Source of the DNA: Elephas maximus indicus
Taxonomy: Eukaryota; Chordata; Mammalia; Proboscidea; Elephantidae
NCBI RefSeq assembly: GCF_024166365.1
Contig: NC_064844.1
Coordinates: 3,742,001-3,806,000, forward strand
Length of the DNA: 64,000 nucleotides
Direction of reading: 5' to 3'
The notes under the pieces were generated by a model, which was not told the origin of the DNA, ran no database searches, and saw nothing but the letters and a program-made list of their open reading frames with translations. This document shows positions 44,373 to 56,269 of this stretch, piece by piece. Position 1 is the first letter of the stretch; the number at the start of each line of letters is the position of its first letter. A program made the position numbers and the translations under genes.

Positions 44373-44646
44373 CATGGAAATGCAAGAGGACATGATACCA
44401 GAATCTCCTTCTCAGGATTCCACAAACCTGTGTGGCGTGCTGAACCTCATTTTAATAGACACCAGTCTCTGATGCCAGGAAACACAAGTATTGAACTGTG
44501 AAGTGTAATGTCCAAAGCAAATAATAACAGGGGCCAATACAGATCAATTATAAATGTCTCCCTAAGGAATCAAAACAATCGTATTTTCTTCATTAGTCTT
44601 AAGTCGGTGTACAATTCTCTCCCACCTCACAGTGTGTAAGACTCAA

Positions 44647-44851
44647 AGAGCCCTGGTGGCACAATGGTTTCAGCACTCAAGTGCTAACTGAAAGTTTCTC
44701 AATTGAACCCACCAGCTGCTCCGAGGAAGAAAAGACCTGGTGATCTGCTCCTGCAAACATTTACAGCCTGGGAAACCCCATGGGGGCAGTTCTACTCTGT
44801 CATATAGGGTTTCCATGAGTTGGAAATGACTCAACGGCACACAACAACAAG
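44647..44851 (+). mobile_element. AfroSINE-type SINE, long form, with target duplication
   Basis: 'agagccctggtggcacaatg' head, long-form middle 'gaagaaaagacctggtgatc', tail 'ccatgagttggaaatgactc' and an end in 'cacacaacaacaa' (RTE-like AAC end). The target word taagactca lies on both sides (44637 and 44853). Confidence 0.87.
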
Positions 44852-44942
44852 CTAAGACTCAGACAAATTGTATTCACCCCTTGGCACCCAGCTAAACCAG
44901 TCTCTGATCTCTTCTGCAGTTAGCCAGAGTCACAGAACTGAG

Positions 44943-45052
44943 TTTGTATATTATACCTTATTAATTATCAATTATTTATTCATGTATTTCTTTAATCAGG
45001 GGCACCCAAATATTGAACTGTGAAGTTTAATGTTCAAAGCAAATAATAATAG
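44943..45052 (+). repeat. Composite local duplication from two separate sources
   Basis: 44943-45005 matches 43323-43390, and 45005-45052 matches 44483-44530 ('attgaactgtgaagtttaat' versus 'attgaactgtgaagtgtaat'). The join falls at a shared 'cac'-type word. Each half is roughly 90% identical by eye to its source. Confidence 0.85.
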
Positions 45053-45060
45053 AAGGAGAA

Positions 45061-46309
45061 ATGATAGAGAGAAGTGATGTCCAATATGTTCTTTCTAGAC
45101 TTGGCCTTAAAAACTCCTGTTTAACCCTCAGGCTCCCTGCATCTATCCTCTCTGTCCTGATAGACAGAGTCCAGCCAGGAGCACGGTCCTCAGGAGATAG
45201 GGTGGGGATGTGGGAGGGAAGGAAAGAACCTGGGTCCCTAAAGGACTATCACTCAAAGCACCAGCCTCCTTCCTAATCGGGTTGTGTCGAGATGGAAAAA
45301 CAAATCTCTGTTGTGTTAAGCCACTGAGAATTGAGGCCTATCCTGACTAGAACTAGGTCATCATGAAAGATGGGTAGCTTTTGTTTTTCTGAGAAATTTT
45401 CTTTTATTAGCAATGTAATTCTAAACAAAATTGATTTATATCAGAAAAGAAGATGTTTTTAAAATTATATATATATATATTTTTTAATTTTGAAAATGAA
45501 ATTTGACAAAGATAAAATAATCTTGCAAGATTCTTTAAAGAAGGGGGCTTTACCTAGTACTAGAGGTGTTTTCTAAAGTAATAAATGATTGCTGAAAACT
45601 CATGGCTATATTGTGTTCTTAAGCAGCACTTTATACATGACTACGGGACAGAAAAATCAACACTTGAGGAAGAAATAAACCAGCAGCTATGGGTGTCCAT
45701 TTTGGAGAAATTAGATCCACTCAACAAAAGGTTTCCTCAAACACACATGTTTCCAATCAATGTTCCCTGCTTTCCTGAGGGCATATTCCCAGCAAAATGC
45801 TTCATCAGCAAAGGACCCCACCGCTCCCACCTTGTGCTGCTTCTAAACAGGGTAGCTGTCAGTGGGCCACAGGGAAAGGATGATAAAGGGACACACTGAA
45901 CAGAAAGCTCAGAAATCAATAAATAACACGGACGCACAGTCAGTTAAGAACCCGGCCAGTCATGGAGCAGCCCAGAACGCCACTCGGGGAAACAAATGGC
46001 AACAAGGAGGACAGAGAACATTGAGTTGTACTACACCTCTAATAATGCCATAGCTAAAGAATATCCGGATGGCCTCATGGTCTACCAGTTGATACTGTGG
46101 TCAACACATTAAAAAAAAAAAGTCTTAAAATATCAGCTTACCTGTCAATGTGCGACACAATGTACACATTTTCTGTAATCTCTGAGCACTTTCTCAGTGT
46201 TTATTTAAATGCCTAAATAGCCTTTATTGGTTCTAACCCTATTAGCATGACGTTGAATGTTCTTAGGGCCTAAAGGTCCACTCAAAATTCCCTCAATTGC
46301 TTTAGATGG
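45061..46309. other. Unassigned noncoding sequence
   Basis: Contains a TA-run at about 45465-45480. The 104-codon frame at 45585-45899 has no domain and an opposing frame on the minus strand. Confidence 0.3.
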
Positions 46310-46466
46310 TGTTGTTGTTGTGTGGCCCTGAGTCAATTCTGACTCATAGTGACTCTATAGAATGGAGTAGAACTGTCCCACAGGGCTTCCAAGGAGCAGC
46401 TGATGGATTCGAACTGTTGACCTTTTGGTAGGCAGCCGAGCTCTTAACCACTGAGACAGTGTCCAC
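46310..46466 (-). mobile_element. AfroSINE-type SINE, short form, antisense
   Basis: 'gttgttgttgtgtggccctg' start, 'ctgactcatagtgactctat', 'ggagtagaactgtcccacag' and 'aggcagccgagctcttaacc'. The target word agatggt lies on both sides (46303 and 46472). Confidence 0.85.
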
Positions 46467-46849
46467 AATTCAGATGGTCTTCTATAAACACTTGTGAAGA
46501 TAAGTATTATGATACACTCAACAGAAAGAGAACAAGTGAAGGTAGGCACTGTAAGTATTTAAAATCAAGAACCAAAGCCTACAGCCAATAGATGGAGGAT
46601 AAACTAGAAGAAATGAAGAAAATGCACACCCACAAACACACATTTCTAACAAATAACTTACCACCTGGACACTTTTTAAATCTAGTTATATATTAAAAAA
46701 AAAAAAAAACAGAATGAGACTGTCAGTCAGCAGGTGGAAAAGAAAAAGAGGAAGGCAGGCAACGATTGTTGAGCACCTATTACATACGGAGTACCTTCCT
46801 TTCCATTTCCCATGGAAACAGTTCTTTTCAGGGGTACCGATCTTGGTTT

Positions 46850-46994
46850 GGATCCCTGGTGGCACGGTGGTTAAGAGCATGGCTGCTATCCAAAAGGTCA
46901 GTAGTTTGAATGCACCCTATGGGGCAGCTCTACTCTGTCCTCTCGGGTCGCAATAAGTCGAAATTGACTCTAAGGCAACGTTTTTTTTGGTTGG
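46850..46994 (+). mobile_element. AfroSINE-type SINE with internal deletion
   Basis: Head 'gatccctggtggcacggtgg' passes from 'gtagtttgaatgcacc' directly into 'ctatggggcagctctactct', so about 20 bases between head and body are lost. Flanked by tcttggttt (46841-46849 and 46995-47003). Confidence 0.86.
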
Positions 46995-47093
46995 TCTTGG
47001 TTTTATACATCCAGCCAGGACCTCTCCACTGTGCCTCAGACTAATGTGTTTGCCCGACTGTCAGCTCAGATCTGCACTGGATATCCTGTGCCG

Positions 47094-47480
47094 TTGCTAA
47101 TTGCGTCAAGTCAGCTCCAGCTCATGGCAAGTTCATGTACAACAGAAGGGAGCATTGCCTGGTGCTGCGCCATCTTCACAAACACAGGTATACACGAGCC
47201 CACCATGGAGGCCACAGTGTATTCTGAGCACTTTCCAGCCCAGGAGGCGCATCTTCCAGCACTATATTGGACAATATTCTGTTGTGATCCGTAGGGTTTT
47301 CATTGGCTAATTTTCAGAAGTAGATCACCAGGCTTTCTTTCTCAACTGTCTTAATCTGGCAGCTCTGTTGAAACCTGCTGACCACGGGCGATCCTGCTGG
47401 TATTTGAAATACCGATGGCATAGCTTCCAGCATCACAGCAACACGCAAGCCACCACAGTAGGACACACTGACAGATGTGC
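47094..47480 (-). mobile_element. Composite SINE related to the tRNA-Gly-headed family, antisense
   Basis: Begins with the RTE-like end in antisense ('tgctaattgcgtcaagtcag', 'cctggtgctgcgccatcttc'), then 'tccagcactatattggacaa', 'agggttttcattggctaatt' and 'gcttccagcatcacagcaac'. The reversed body shares wording with 28730-29060 (…cagattaagacagttg… versus …cagactaagacaggct…). A clear tRNA head is not visible at the right end. Confidence 0.7.
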
Positions 47481-47499
47481 AGTGGAGATGTCCTGGAGG

Positions 47500-48262
47500 C
47501 GTCTCGGATTCCATCCTGTGATCTTCCTGCCTCCTCCACACCTGCTCCTCCACACACTGCCCCACCCAGCAAAACAGCAACTCCCTGTTACCAGTTGCTC
47601 AGGCGAGAAAACAATTTCAGTTCTTCTTGGCACCTCTTTTTTCTCACACCCCACAGCCAATCCAACAGCAAATCTTGTCGGCTCTACCTCCGGAGTCTAC
47701 GCAGAAGCAGACTACTTCTCCCACTTCTGCTGACACCAACCAAACAGCAATGGAAGGATTGCTTTGAAAAGCAGATGTTAGGTTACGTCATTCTCCTCAC
47801 CACCTCCATGGGCTCCCATCACACTCAGGAGAAGCCCCGGATCCCCACATTAATGGGAAAGGTGTTGAGGTTTGGCCTCAGGGCTGCCTCGCTGACTTCG
47901 TCTTCCTCCCTCTTCTACAAACCTTCACCTCTCTGGCCGCTCCGCCTCTTTGCAGTTCTCCATACACGACGGGCCCACTCCTGCCTCGGGATTTTTGCCC
48001 TTTTTCTGTTCCCCCACCTAGAACATTCTTTTCTGTGTAGCTTTTGCTCAAACACCATCTTTTCTGATGGCCCTATTTTAAAATCATCTTTCCACCTCAG
48101 CATCCCCTTTCACCTTCTTTTTTTGCCTTATTTTCCTACATAGCACATATTGCCTGTGGCATTTATTTGATTATGGTCTATCCCCTTCCTTTGGAATGTA
48201 AGCTATGTGAGGGATTTTTTTTCTTTCTTTCTATTTTGCTTTCTGCTATATTCCCAGAGCCT
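47500..48262 (+). mobile_element. L2 LINE 3' region, sense
   Basis: 'cagcaaatcttgtcggctct', 'ccatgggctcccatcacact', 'cacctagaacattcttttct', 'tttgctcaaacaccatcttt' and 'ggaatgtaagctatgtgagg' follow the L2 order to near the end. The open frame of 222 codons at 47475-48143 runs through this element in one phase. It is a decayed L2 reading and not a host gene. Confidence 0.82.
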
Positions 48263-48264
48263 AA

Positions 48265-48452
48265 CCAGTTGCCCCCATTGCCACAGAGTCAATTCCAGCT
48301 CACGACTGAGCAGAACTGCCCCATAGGGTTTCCAAGGCTGTAAACCTTTAGGGAAGCAGACCGTCACATCTTTCTCGCGGGGTGGCTGGTGAGTTCCAAC
48401 GCCCACCTTTAGGTTAGCAGCCCAGCACTTTAACCACTGCACCACCAGAGCG
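48265..48452 (-). mobile_element. AfroSINE-type SINE, long form, antisense
   Basis: 'ccacagagtcaattccagct' tail, 'gagcagaactgccccatagg', middle block 'agggaagcagaccgtcacat' and head 'taggttagcagcccagcact'. It sits at the 3' end of the L2. Confidence 0.85.
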
Positions 48453-48455
48453 CCA

Positions 48456-50254
48456 CACTACCTTACTTAATCCAAATGGAACCCGTGGGTCAAGGATTGT
48501 CAGCATTCTTACTTACTTGAGAAAACCAGCTCAGAAAGGGTAATTGACCTCATAGCTGAGATAGGAAATGGCAGATGGATGAATCAAGTTCTGGTCTGAC
48601 TGAACACCCTGGTTGTTTCTATCCCATTACCTGCTTCTACATAAAAGATATTACACATCTCTTTTTTACTTAAAACCCCCTTCGCAGTAAAATTTGAGAT
48701 GAATGAAGTACGCTGATTCTGTTTTGTCTTACTGTTCTCTTTCCTAAACCATTTGGTTGGGTCTCTCAGCCTTACTTGGGCTTTAAAAGCTATTGTCTCT
48801 AAAAATGAAAATGGTATTACTCACGTGAAATACAAAAGTATTCAAAGCTTACACATAATCCACCCAGGAATAGGAACACAGATGTGAACCAACTTCCCAG
48901 GGTTATATCTAAAATTTATAAAACGTTTCCTTTGGTTTCATGCTACAAGAAAGCAAAAAAAAAAAAAAAGTATGCAAAATAAGTTTTGAGAACTATCATA
49001 ATTTGGATTTTTTTCCTAATTTCCCTGAAGTGATCGTTCATTTTTTCATCTAGCAGACATACATAAAGACAAGAAAGGGAAGGAACAGAAAGGGAGGAAA
49101 GAAGGAAGCAAAGCAGAGAGGTAGGGAGGGCAGAAGGTCAAGAAGGTCCCATGTCAGGTGCGAGTAGCAGTCATTCCTAGTCCAGTCTCTCTCCTTACAT
49201 TTTTATTTTTATGCTATACAAAAGGATTTTCCACCTTGAAATTCCGGAATTACTTGCAAATTAGATTAAATTAGATGTGTGTCTTTGGAATATACTGAAT
49301 ACACAAACTTTGCATTTTGGATGGTTAACCATTTTCAACTAGTTGAATACCAGCAGAAAAATGTTTCTCTGGGAGAAAAAACAGCCATCTGAATTGCCTA
49401 TTTATGATTTTCCTGTCTTTTGGACAAGCAAAAGGGTTATCTGAACTCTCCTCAAGTAAGATACCACCTTCTCCTCATCTACTCCAATGTTATTTTCAAC
49501 TCCACGTCAACAATAGGATACAACAGTGAATTGGTGGGCGTGAGGGGCTAACAGCCGTATTGTCTCGCGCTGGCAGGCCTACTGATCAGGCAGCTTCACT
49601 GTAAACCCATATTGTGAATCACATGTAAGGTTCCCAACAGAGGAAATATTTGAGCTGACATATTCCAGCTTATTCTCTGCATAAATCCATTTGTTTTACT
49701 CCTAAAAGTGCGGCAACATTCTTGACGGTTCACTACAAATTGTAGCGGAATTTTTCTTTTACCTTGGAAAATTCTGAAAATAAAAATCAAACAAAAATAA
49801 TAATAAATAATAATAAAACGACCAACCCAGCTTCAGCGGTCCACATACCAAACACATCCTTGTTGAGACTCAAGGGAAAGAATTTCCTAACTATTCATCT
49901 GATTCTCAACAGCAATTTAGTATCATAAAATTAGTAACAGCCACTTTGCAAAATGCCTAAATCCTGATCATTAAGTATCCGGGCAGCTTCATTTCAAGGT
50001 TCTAAGTGTGAGGATGCACATTCTTCATCACTTAGTAAGTTTCCTTTGTATCAAAATAAGGTCTCCACCAAATTCCCACATGGAATCAACGGTCTCACTC
50101 TCAGAAGCACCGAAGAATCAGGGTGTTGCCGTAACTGTTGGGCGCTTGTGGAAACGGAGACCACTGTGACCCTGTACACTCCTGCCATGTTGAACATCCC
50201 AGGATTTCTACACGTACTTGTGATTCCGAAATTGGCATTTCTTATCATAAACCT
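48456..50254. other. Unassigned, mostly repeat-free sequence
   Basis: No gene or confident repeat. Includes an AAT-rich stretch at about 49796-49817. Some parts may be conserved noncoding sequence. Confidence 0.3.
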
Positions 50255-50431
50255 GGAGCCCTGGTGGCACGGTGCTTAAGAGCTCGGTGGCTAACCAAAA
50301 GGTCAGCAGTTCGAATCCACCAGCCGCTCCTTGGAAACCATATGGGGCAGTTCTCCTCTGCCCAGTACGGCTGCTATGAGTCGGAATTGACTTGACAACA
50401 ATGGGTTTGGGTTTTTTGGGGGTTTTTTTTC
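50255..50431 (+). mobile_element. AfroSINE-type SINE, short form, with target duplication
   Basis: 'gagccctggtggcacggtgc' head to 'gagtcggaattgacttgaca' tail and a G/T-rich end. The flanks cataaacct (50246) and cataaactt (50432) are the target duplication. Confidence 0.88.
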
Positions 50432-50867
50432 CATAAACTTATTGGGTATTATTCTATGGAAAGATTCACCCTGCTAAACTTAGAGATGAAGCCTGTACGT
50501 TCAAACAAAAATTATGGGTAAAATTTTTATATTAAAAAGATGTACAAGTAACATACCTCCTGCTAACTTCTAAATATTTAATTTAATATACAGAAAAGCA
50601 TGCTGCAATGAGTATGCTGAAGCTGTGAGGGTGAGCTTGAGGCCGCACATATTTCTTTTACAAAAGCCAGACACTTCTAAGGGGATCAAACATAACTGTT
50701 AAAACTTAAAGAAAATAAATAAAGAAACAGCCTCTTAGCAAAGTTCCAAGTCAAAATAATAACTGGGGTCATTACTCCTGTAATTTGAGAATGAATTTTT
50801 AATTCTCGAAAAGAGTTAGACGAAATGATAATTAATTCAACTTCATCCCGTTTGCCTCCTAATCACT

Positions 50868-51040
50868 TCACACTCCTGCCACGCAAAGTGTGAACCATGG
50901 ACCAACTGCACCAGCTTCACCTGGAGCTCGTGGGAAGTGCCAGATGTCAGGCCACCCCAGACCTATGGAGTCAGACTCTGCATTTTAACAATACCCCCAA
51001 GTGATTCTTATTAAAGTTTAAGGAGCACTTCTCCATGCTA
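50868..51040 (+). mobile_element. MER20/MER5-like hAT element
   Basis: 'caaagtgtgaaccatggacc', 'cagcttcacctggagctcgt', 'caccccagacctatggagtc', 'actctgcattttaacaatac' and 'aagtttaaggagcactt' read through almost the whole element. Confidence 0.75.
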
Positions 51041-51098
51041 TTGTGCAAAATATTATTGTTTAGAAAAATTCTAAAAATTAACCTACCTATGACCAACC

Positions 51099-51268
51099 AG
51101 GAGCCCTGGTGGCGCAGTGGTTAAGTGATAGGGCTGTTAAGCAAAACGTCAACAGTTCAAATCCGCCAGCAGCTCCTTGGAAACCCTATAGGGCAGTTCT
51201 ACTCCGTCCTATAGGGTAGCTATGGGTTGGGATTGACTGGATAGCAATGGTTTTTTTTCTTTTTTTTA
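51099..51268 (+). mobile_element. AfroSINE-type SINE, short form, inserted at another SINE's tail
   Basis: Target duplication atgaccaacc at 51089-51098 and 51269-51278. The right copy forms the beginning of the antisense SINE that follows. Confidence 0.88.
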
Positions 51269-51271
51269 ATG

Positions 51272-51475
51272 ACCAACCGGTTGGCATCAGGTCAATTCCG
51301 ACTTACAGGAACCCCATATGAGTCAGAGTAGAACTGTGCTTCATAGGGTTTTCAGTGGCAGATTTTTCTAAAGTAGATCACCTGGCCTTTCTTCTGAGGT
51401 GTCTCTGGGTGGACTTGAACCTCCAACCCTTCAGTGAGCAGCCGAGGGCTTAACCTTTCATGCCACCAATAGGGC
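51272..51475 (-). mobile_element. AfroSINE-related SINE, third body type, antisense
   Basis: 'catcaggtcaattccgactt' tail, 'agggttttcagtggcagatt' body, 'ttctgaggtgtctctgggtg' and 'agtgagcagccgagggctta' head. Tail-to-tail with the preceding SINE. Confidence 0.84.
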
Positions 51476-51699
51476 ATATGTGTAAGCTACTGCAGAACTG
51501 GTCAACTTGGAGGAAGAGAGGCTGTTTATCTCAGGGACCCTACTTCTCTTGGTTCTCATTTTGTACAGAGAGTAAATACTAACAGGATCCATGGCAGCTA
51601 TGGCTTCTTGAGCGTCGACTGAACTAGTCTGGAAGCAGTGTTTTTGAGCTCTGCCAAGAAGACTGTCATTATCGCCTGAATAAAAATAATTTCATTCCG

Positions 51700-52030
51700 A
51701 AGTCTAACATTTAAATGATATAAGATTAAAATTTAATTAGGACAACAATGCGAAGCCAGCCCAAGTAAAAAGCAGGAACGATTTCCTAATGGATTTAAAT
51801 TACGAGCTTGTGACAGACTATGACAGATGACATATTTACTTCACGTAGCAGCTAAACGAATACCTTAGATAAAATGTGCGCTAAAAACACAGCAAATTTG
51901 GAATTAATGAAACCACTGAAAATGTATTTTTAAAAAACAGTTTCCCTTGGAAAGGAAAACAAATCTGCAAAGTCAGTTAATTGAAATGGCACAATCTAAT
52001 ACATTATTGGAGCTGAGTAACATGGTGCGA
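51700..52030. promoter_or_regulatory. Candidate conserved noncoding element
   Basis: AT-rich, repeat-free. Words such as 'attaaaatttaattaggaca' and 'aatctaatacattattggag'. No ORF. Conservation inferred only. Confidence 0.28.
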
Positions 52031-52379
52031 ATCTGACCTTTCTTCAGAGATTGAAGATGCTCTCATCAGAATTACCCAGGTGCACCCTGGGGTCAAGCAC
52101 CCTCCTGAAGTTTAGGTAAAGAGCTTCTATCTCGCCTCTGATCACAAACACTTCAGATCGCAGGCTTCGACATCTCTGGTGACTTCAGTACTGTGGTTAG
52201 GCAGCTGCCAACTCTTCCATCTTCAGCGCCTCGAGTTATTGCCTCGACTAGGGGCCTTCTGGCACAAAGTTTACTCATGATCTAGCATTTCGTCTTCCTT
52301 ACGGAGGTCTTCGTCTCCTTAAGAAAGAGAGAAGTCAGATGTGACTGCAGAAGCTGAGTGGAAAATGGGAATAAAAGTG

Positions 52380-52850
52380 TACACATGGTTGAAGACAGCA
52401 TGGTGAACTAATGACTAATTACTGAGCAATTGAATACTAATGGGGACGCTCATGAAACCAACATGAACAGGAAATGAACTCAATATGACCAATGGCTCCA
52501 CAATTAAGTCAAATAAATGCCTCGTAATAGAAAGGCTTAAAATATGACTCCAACCAGTAAATTAGTCTTCAGGTTACACTTTACTGAAAAATAAGCGTAA
52601 TGCTGGGTGGAAGTATGGAGCTTGGTGTCTTTTCAAAAGTTAATGTGCGTCTGAAATGTGAATTACAGTACTGTAATTATCTTCAAATTAAAGTATGTAA
52701 AACTAGCTCAATGGCAAGTCAGTTATTAAAGCAAATCAGATAAACATGAATTTCAGGGAGGAAATCTGAGAGGTTAACTTTCTAATTAATTAATTAATTG
52801 CCACGCCGAACATTTAACCCTTTAAGTCCCGGCGGCCCAGGCAGAAAAAC
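52380..52850. promoter_or_regulatory. Candidate conserved noncoding element with TAATTA cluster
   Basis: Contains 'aactaatgactaattactga', 'gaattacagtactgtaatta' and the run ttctaattaattaattaatt (52781-52800). The middle word includes the perfect palindrome taattacagtactgtaatta-like core (attacagtactgtaat). Dense homeodomain-type sites without repeats suggest an enhancer, but no function is shown. Confidence 0.3.
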
Positions 52851-54599
52851 TGTCATAGAAAGCAAGCTTAGGGAAAAACGACAACAAATACACAAAGCAA
52901 ATGGAAAAATTAATGTATTTAAAAAGGCCTTTACCTTTTTTCCTTCCTAATTTTATTTATTTTGTTGTTGTTGAGAGCAAAAAAAAATAGACCTTTACCT
53001 TTAATGTCTAAAGGGCTAATGGCAATTTTTAAGAATCAATTAATAAATTTTACAACCACTTTTAAGGAAACTGCACACATATTTCCTTTAGTTCTATTTC
53101 ATTTACTTCCTTTTCCACAACCCAACGGCTGAGTGAAGCAGATTGAAATAAACTGCAATATTTTCTCTTGAAAAGTCTACTCACTTATCAGCTGTGGATC
53201 TAATCAAGGACCTAATAAGTCCATAATGGTACATTTGCTTCCCAGGAGAAACCACTGCCTCTCATCATTCCAGAAAATGCCCCCTTGCAAGGTGCCACCA
53301 AGAGCCACAGACTCACTGCAACAGTCTAATAATTTGATTGGGAGCCCTTAGGCATGGATAACTTAAATTACAATTAGAGAGCCCTCACGCTGCTGCTAAC
53401 ATCTGTGTACTGAACCACTGTATACTGATTAAAGATTTTTAAAAGAGAACTAAGCACTTCCCGCATTAGAGATGAGCCCACTTCTTGGTATGTAATACTT
53501 CATCGTTCCCTGCTGAGCTTCTTGCTTGAAAGTCCACAGAGTGCACCCCCTAGATAATAACTGCCAGAGAAACGTCCAGTAACCTGCAGGTGCAAGAGGA
53601 CAGAAGGGCAGAGCCCTGGGAACGGAGAGAGAGCACAGTTCCTTTCCATCCTCTCCTTGGGCCTAAACTCCCCCAAATTTGTAGCTACATGTTCAAGATG
53701 TTTTTGTTTGGGGTTTCCTTTTAAAAGAGTGATTCTAAGGACAGGGTCAGTCCTGGGAGAGACTGCCATGGGGGGGGCATCAATTAATGAAAGCTGAAAT
53801 AAGAGGGACACCAGTGGCACCACCTCCCTGGGCACCCCCCCCTGCACACAAAGGAATTGTGAATGCAAGGAAAACAGAGGCAGAAGAAGCAGGGCCTCCA
53901 TGGCCTCTTACCACACACCATGCCCGCTCCTCTCTGTCCCCCTCGGTTCGTTAGGACCCTTTTCAAGCACAGAGCTGCGGCAGATGGCCCCACCAGAACA
54001 TTCAGGTTCAAACACCTGGGCTCTGCCATGACGTCCAGTCAAGGCTATTTTCTTTTTCCTTTTTAAACTTTCCTTTTATTTGGTTTGCATACAAGGCTAA
54101 TAACGAGGTTTAAAAAAACTGTACGCAATCAGTATACAATCACACTCAGACGGAGCCTGACATGTAATTTCTCATAAACCCATACAACTCTGAAGAGCCA
54201 GAGGGACCACAACGCACACACAACGTGTGGGGTCATCACAACACAATGCCAACACAGTCTCTGCACCGTATCTTGCTGTATACTACCAATCAGTGCAAAC
54301 ATTGTTTGGGAAATGAGAGGGGGGAGAGGGAGAGAGGGGTCTCCCAGCTGCTAGTGCTTTGCCATCAAATCTGAGAGCTGGCTCCATTTAATATAAGAAA
54401 CTTGGGTGATAAAGATCAAGACCAGCCAGTGATTCTCAAGGAGGCTGCTTAAACTGCCCAATATGAAAACAAACAGCAGATCCTTGTAAATAGTAATCCC
54501 AACCCTCCTGATGATTTCATGTCAGATATTTCTCTAGCAATCTGCATATTTTCATAAATGTAGGAAACGTATTAGCATCTTCAACAGCTGGACAAGGAG
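52851..54599. other. Unassigned, mostly repeat-free sequence
   Basis: A minus-strand frame of 133 codons at 53500-53901 lies in a GC-richer patch, with an overlapping frame at 53784-54029. Neither has a domain I recognise, and I see no splice or promoter context. GA-rich run at about 54317-54341. Confidence 0.3.
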
Positions 54600-55060
54600 G
54601 GCAGTGAGGGGCCACATGTCAAAGTAATCAGTGTCTTAAGCCACTTAATCGCTATAAGTTCATTTTATTTCAAGTTTTTGGGTCTATACATTGAAAGATA
54701 TTTTTCTGTTGGTTGCTATTGATAAAGGATGCAATAAGGTTTCGTTAAGAGGGAACTACCCAGGACCATAAGATGAGAGCTCAGGTCGCTGGGGAGCGTG
54801 GTGCAATACTATTGTCAATATTATCGATACGTCTTAGGAAAAGTGAGTCTGGGAAATGCAGAAATGTCACAAGCTTTGTTTTACCTTCGTTTTAATAGAG
54901 CATAGCTTGACCTGTATGTGCAGGGTTGACTACTTCAATTAGGTTTATGCTATTTTCCATAGGGCTTCCAATCTGTGCATTTAGCTGGAAAGCAATTGCT
55001 GACTTTATTATTACCATTGTCGTCCTTAAAATGCATTCTATTTATTTTTTTAATTCACCA
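54600..55060. promoter_or_regulatory. Candidate conserved noncoding element
   Basis: Repeat-free block including 'cacatgtcaaagtaatcagt', 'ttgtcaatattatcgatacg' and 'gctggaaagcaattgctgac'. Texture of a developmental CNE. Untested. Confidence 0.28.
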
Positions 55061-56269
55061 GGAGGGGCGAAGGGAAGATGGGAGCAATAAAGAAAAAGAG
55101 CCGGTAACACGTCCTTAGGGACCAATAGCAAAGGGAAAAGAATCACAGGAGAAGAGAGAGAAGAGATGAAAATGAAAGACATATCTTATTAAACCATCAT
55201 AATTAAGAAGTAATAGGTATTCATAAAGAGACCCACAACCAAAGGCGTGAAGACATCTAAGGTGGTAAGGGGAAATGGTTTCAGATAGGTAAAAATCAAC
55301 AAACAGTCTACATTAAAAAGCAAAGGAGACCCCACGAGAACGAGGAGGCGGGGAATTGCCTTCTCACCTCCCACTGCCCCATAGCTCAGGGTGCTCAGAC
55401 CCAAACTGAAACATACTCAAGAAAAGGAAAAACAGTGACCTCTTTAACCACGCAAAAATTCTGGCAAATGCAGAGGTAAAAAGCATTTGATGACAAGAGT
55501 ACCTGCATCTCCATCACCTGTGGCTTATATTATGGGATGGCCCGGCTCCTAGACCTGAGCTTACAACTGCTGCCAGAGATCTAAGGGAACCGGGGCCTGA
55601 TGATGGAGCTGACCCACGTTATTCATTCTGGCACAAGACAGGAATTAATTGGATGGATTTTCCCTTAGCTCTTGCACTTGAAGTTAGCAGGACCTAGGAG
55701 TAGTACTGAGGAGACAAACCAGAAGGGAAAGAGAGATACATTTGGTCCTTGGACACCCCCTAGTGTCTATGTGAGCGTGAAAGCATCTCCTAAGGTCTCT
55801 CCCTTACTCATCTGCTAAACAGAAAGAAGAGGACTGACTAGGCTGGCTCCTACAGACAGAAGTCTCAAGATTCCAGGCAGGTGTGAAACCTCCTTTACTG
55901 TCAGGTCAGGAATCAATGGGGCAGACCTGCAACTCCTCATGTGTATTCCCTGGGATTTCTGTTTGCCATTAACTTTGTCTCAATGTTGTAATGCCAGAGG
56001 GGTCTGTAATTTGCTTTAAAACACACACACACGGGTAGGTTTCACAGATACAAGACACAAGATGAAAAGGGGGAATGGGGGAAAAAATCTACTTCAGAGA
56101 ATATATGGTAGTTTGTCTTTATATAGATGACTTGTGAATATTTGAACAAGGGCTGTGATGTATTTATGTTTACTAATGTGATTGGTTGTGAATCCTGAAT
56201 AAAGCCTGGGAAGGCTGCTTGCTTCTTCTCTCAGTCAGCGGTTCTCTGAGCGGTATTTCATTTGTACGA
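55061..56269. other. Unassigned noncoding sequence
   Basis: No gene or confident repeat. Very short CA run at about 56021-56032. Confidence 0.3.

Noticed and set aside
47475-48143. 222-codon open frame, the longest in the window
   Set aside because: Lies within a sense L2 LINE 3' region. The composition is Ser/Pro/Leu-rich with no host domain, and overlapping open frames exist on the minus strand.
53500-53901. 133-codon minus-strand frame in a GC-richer patch
   Set aside because: No domain and no supporting gene structure. Kept only as unassigned sequence.
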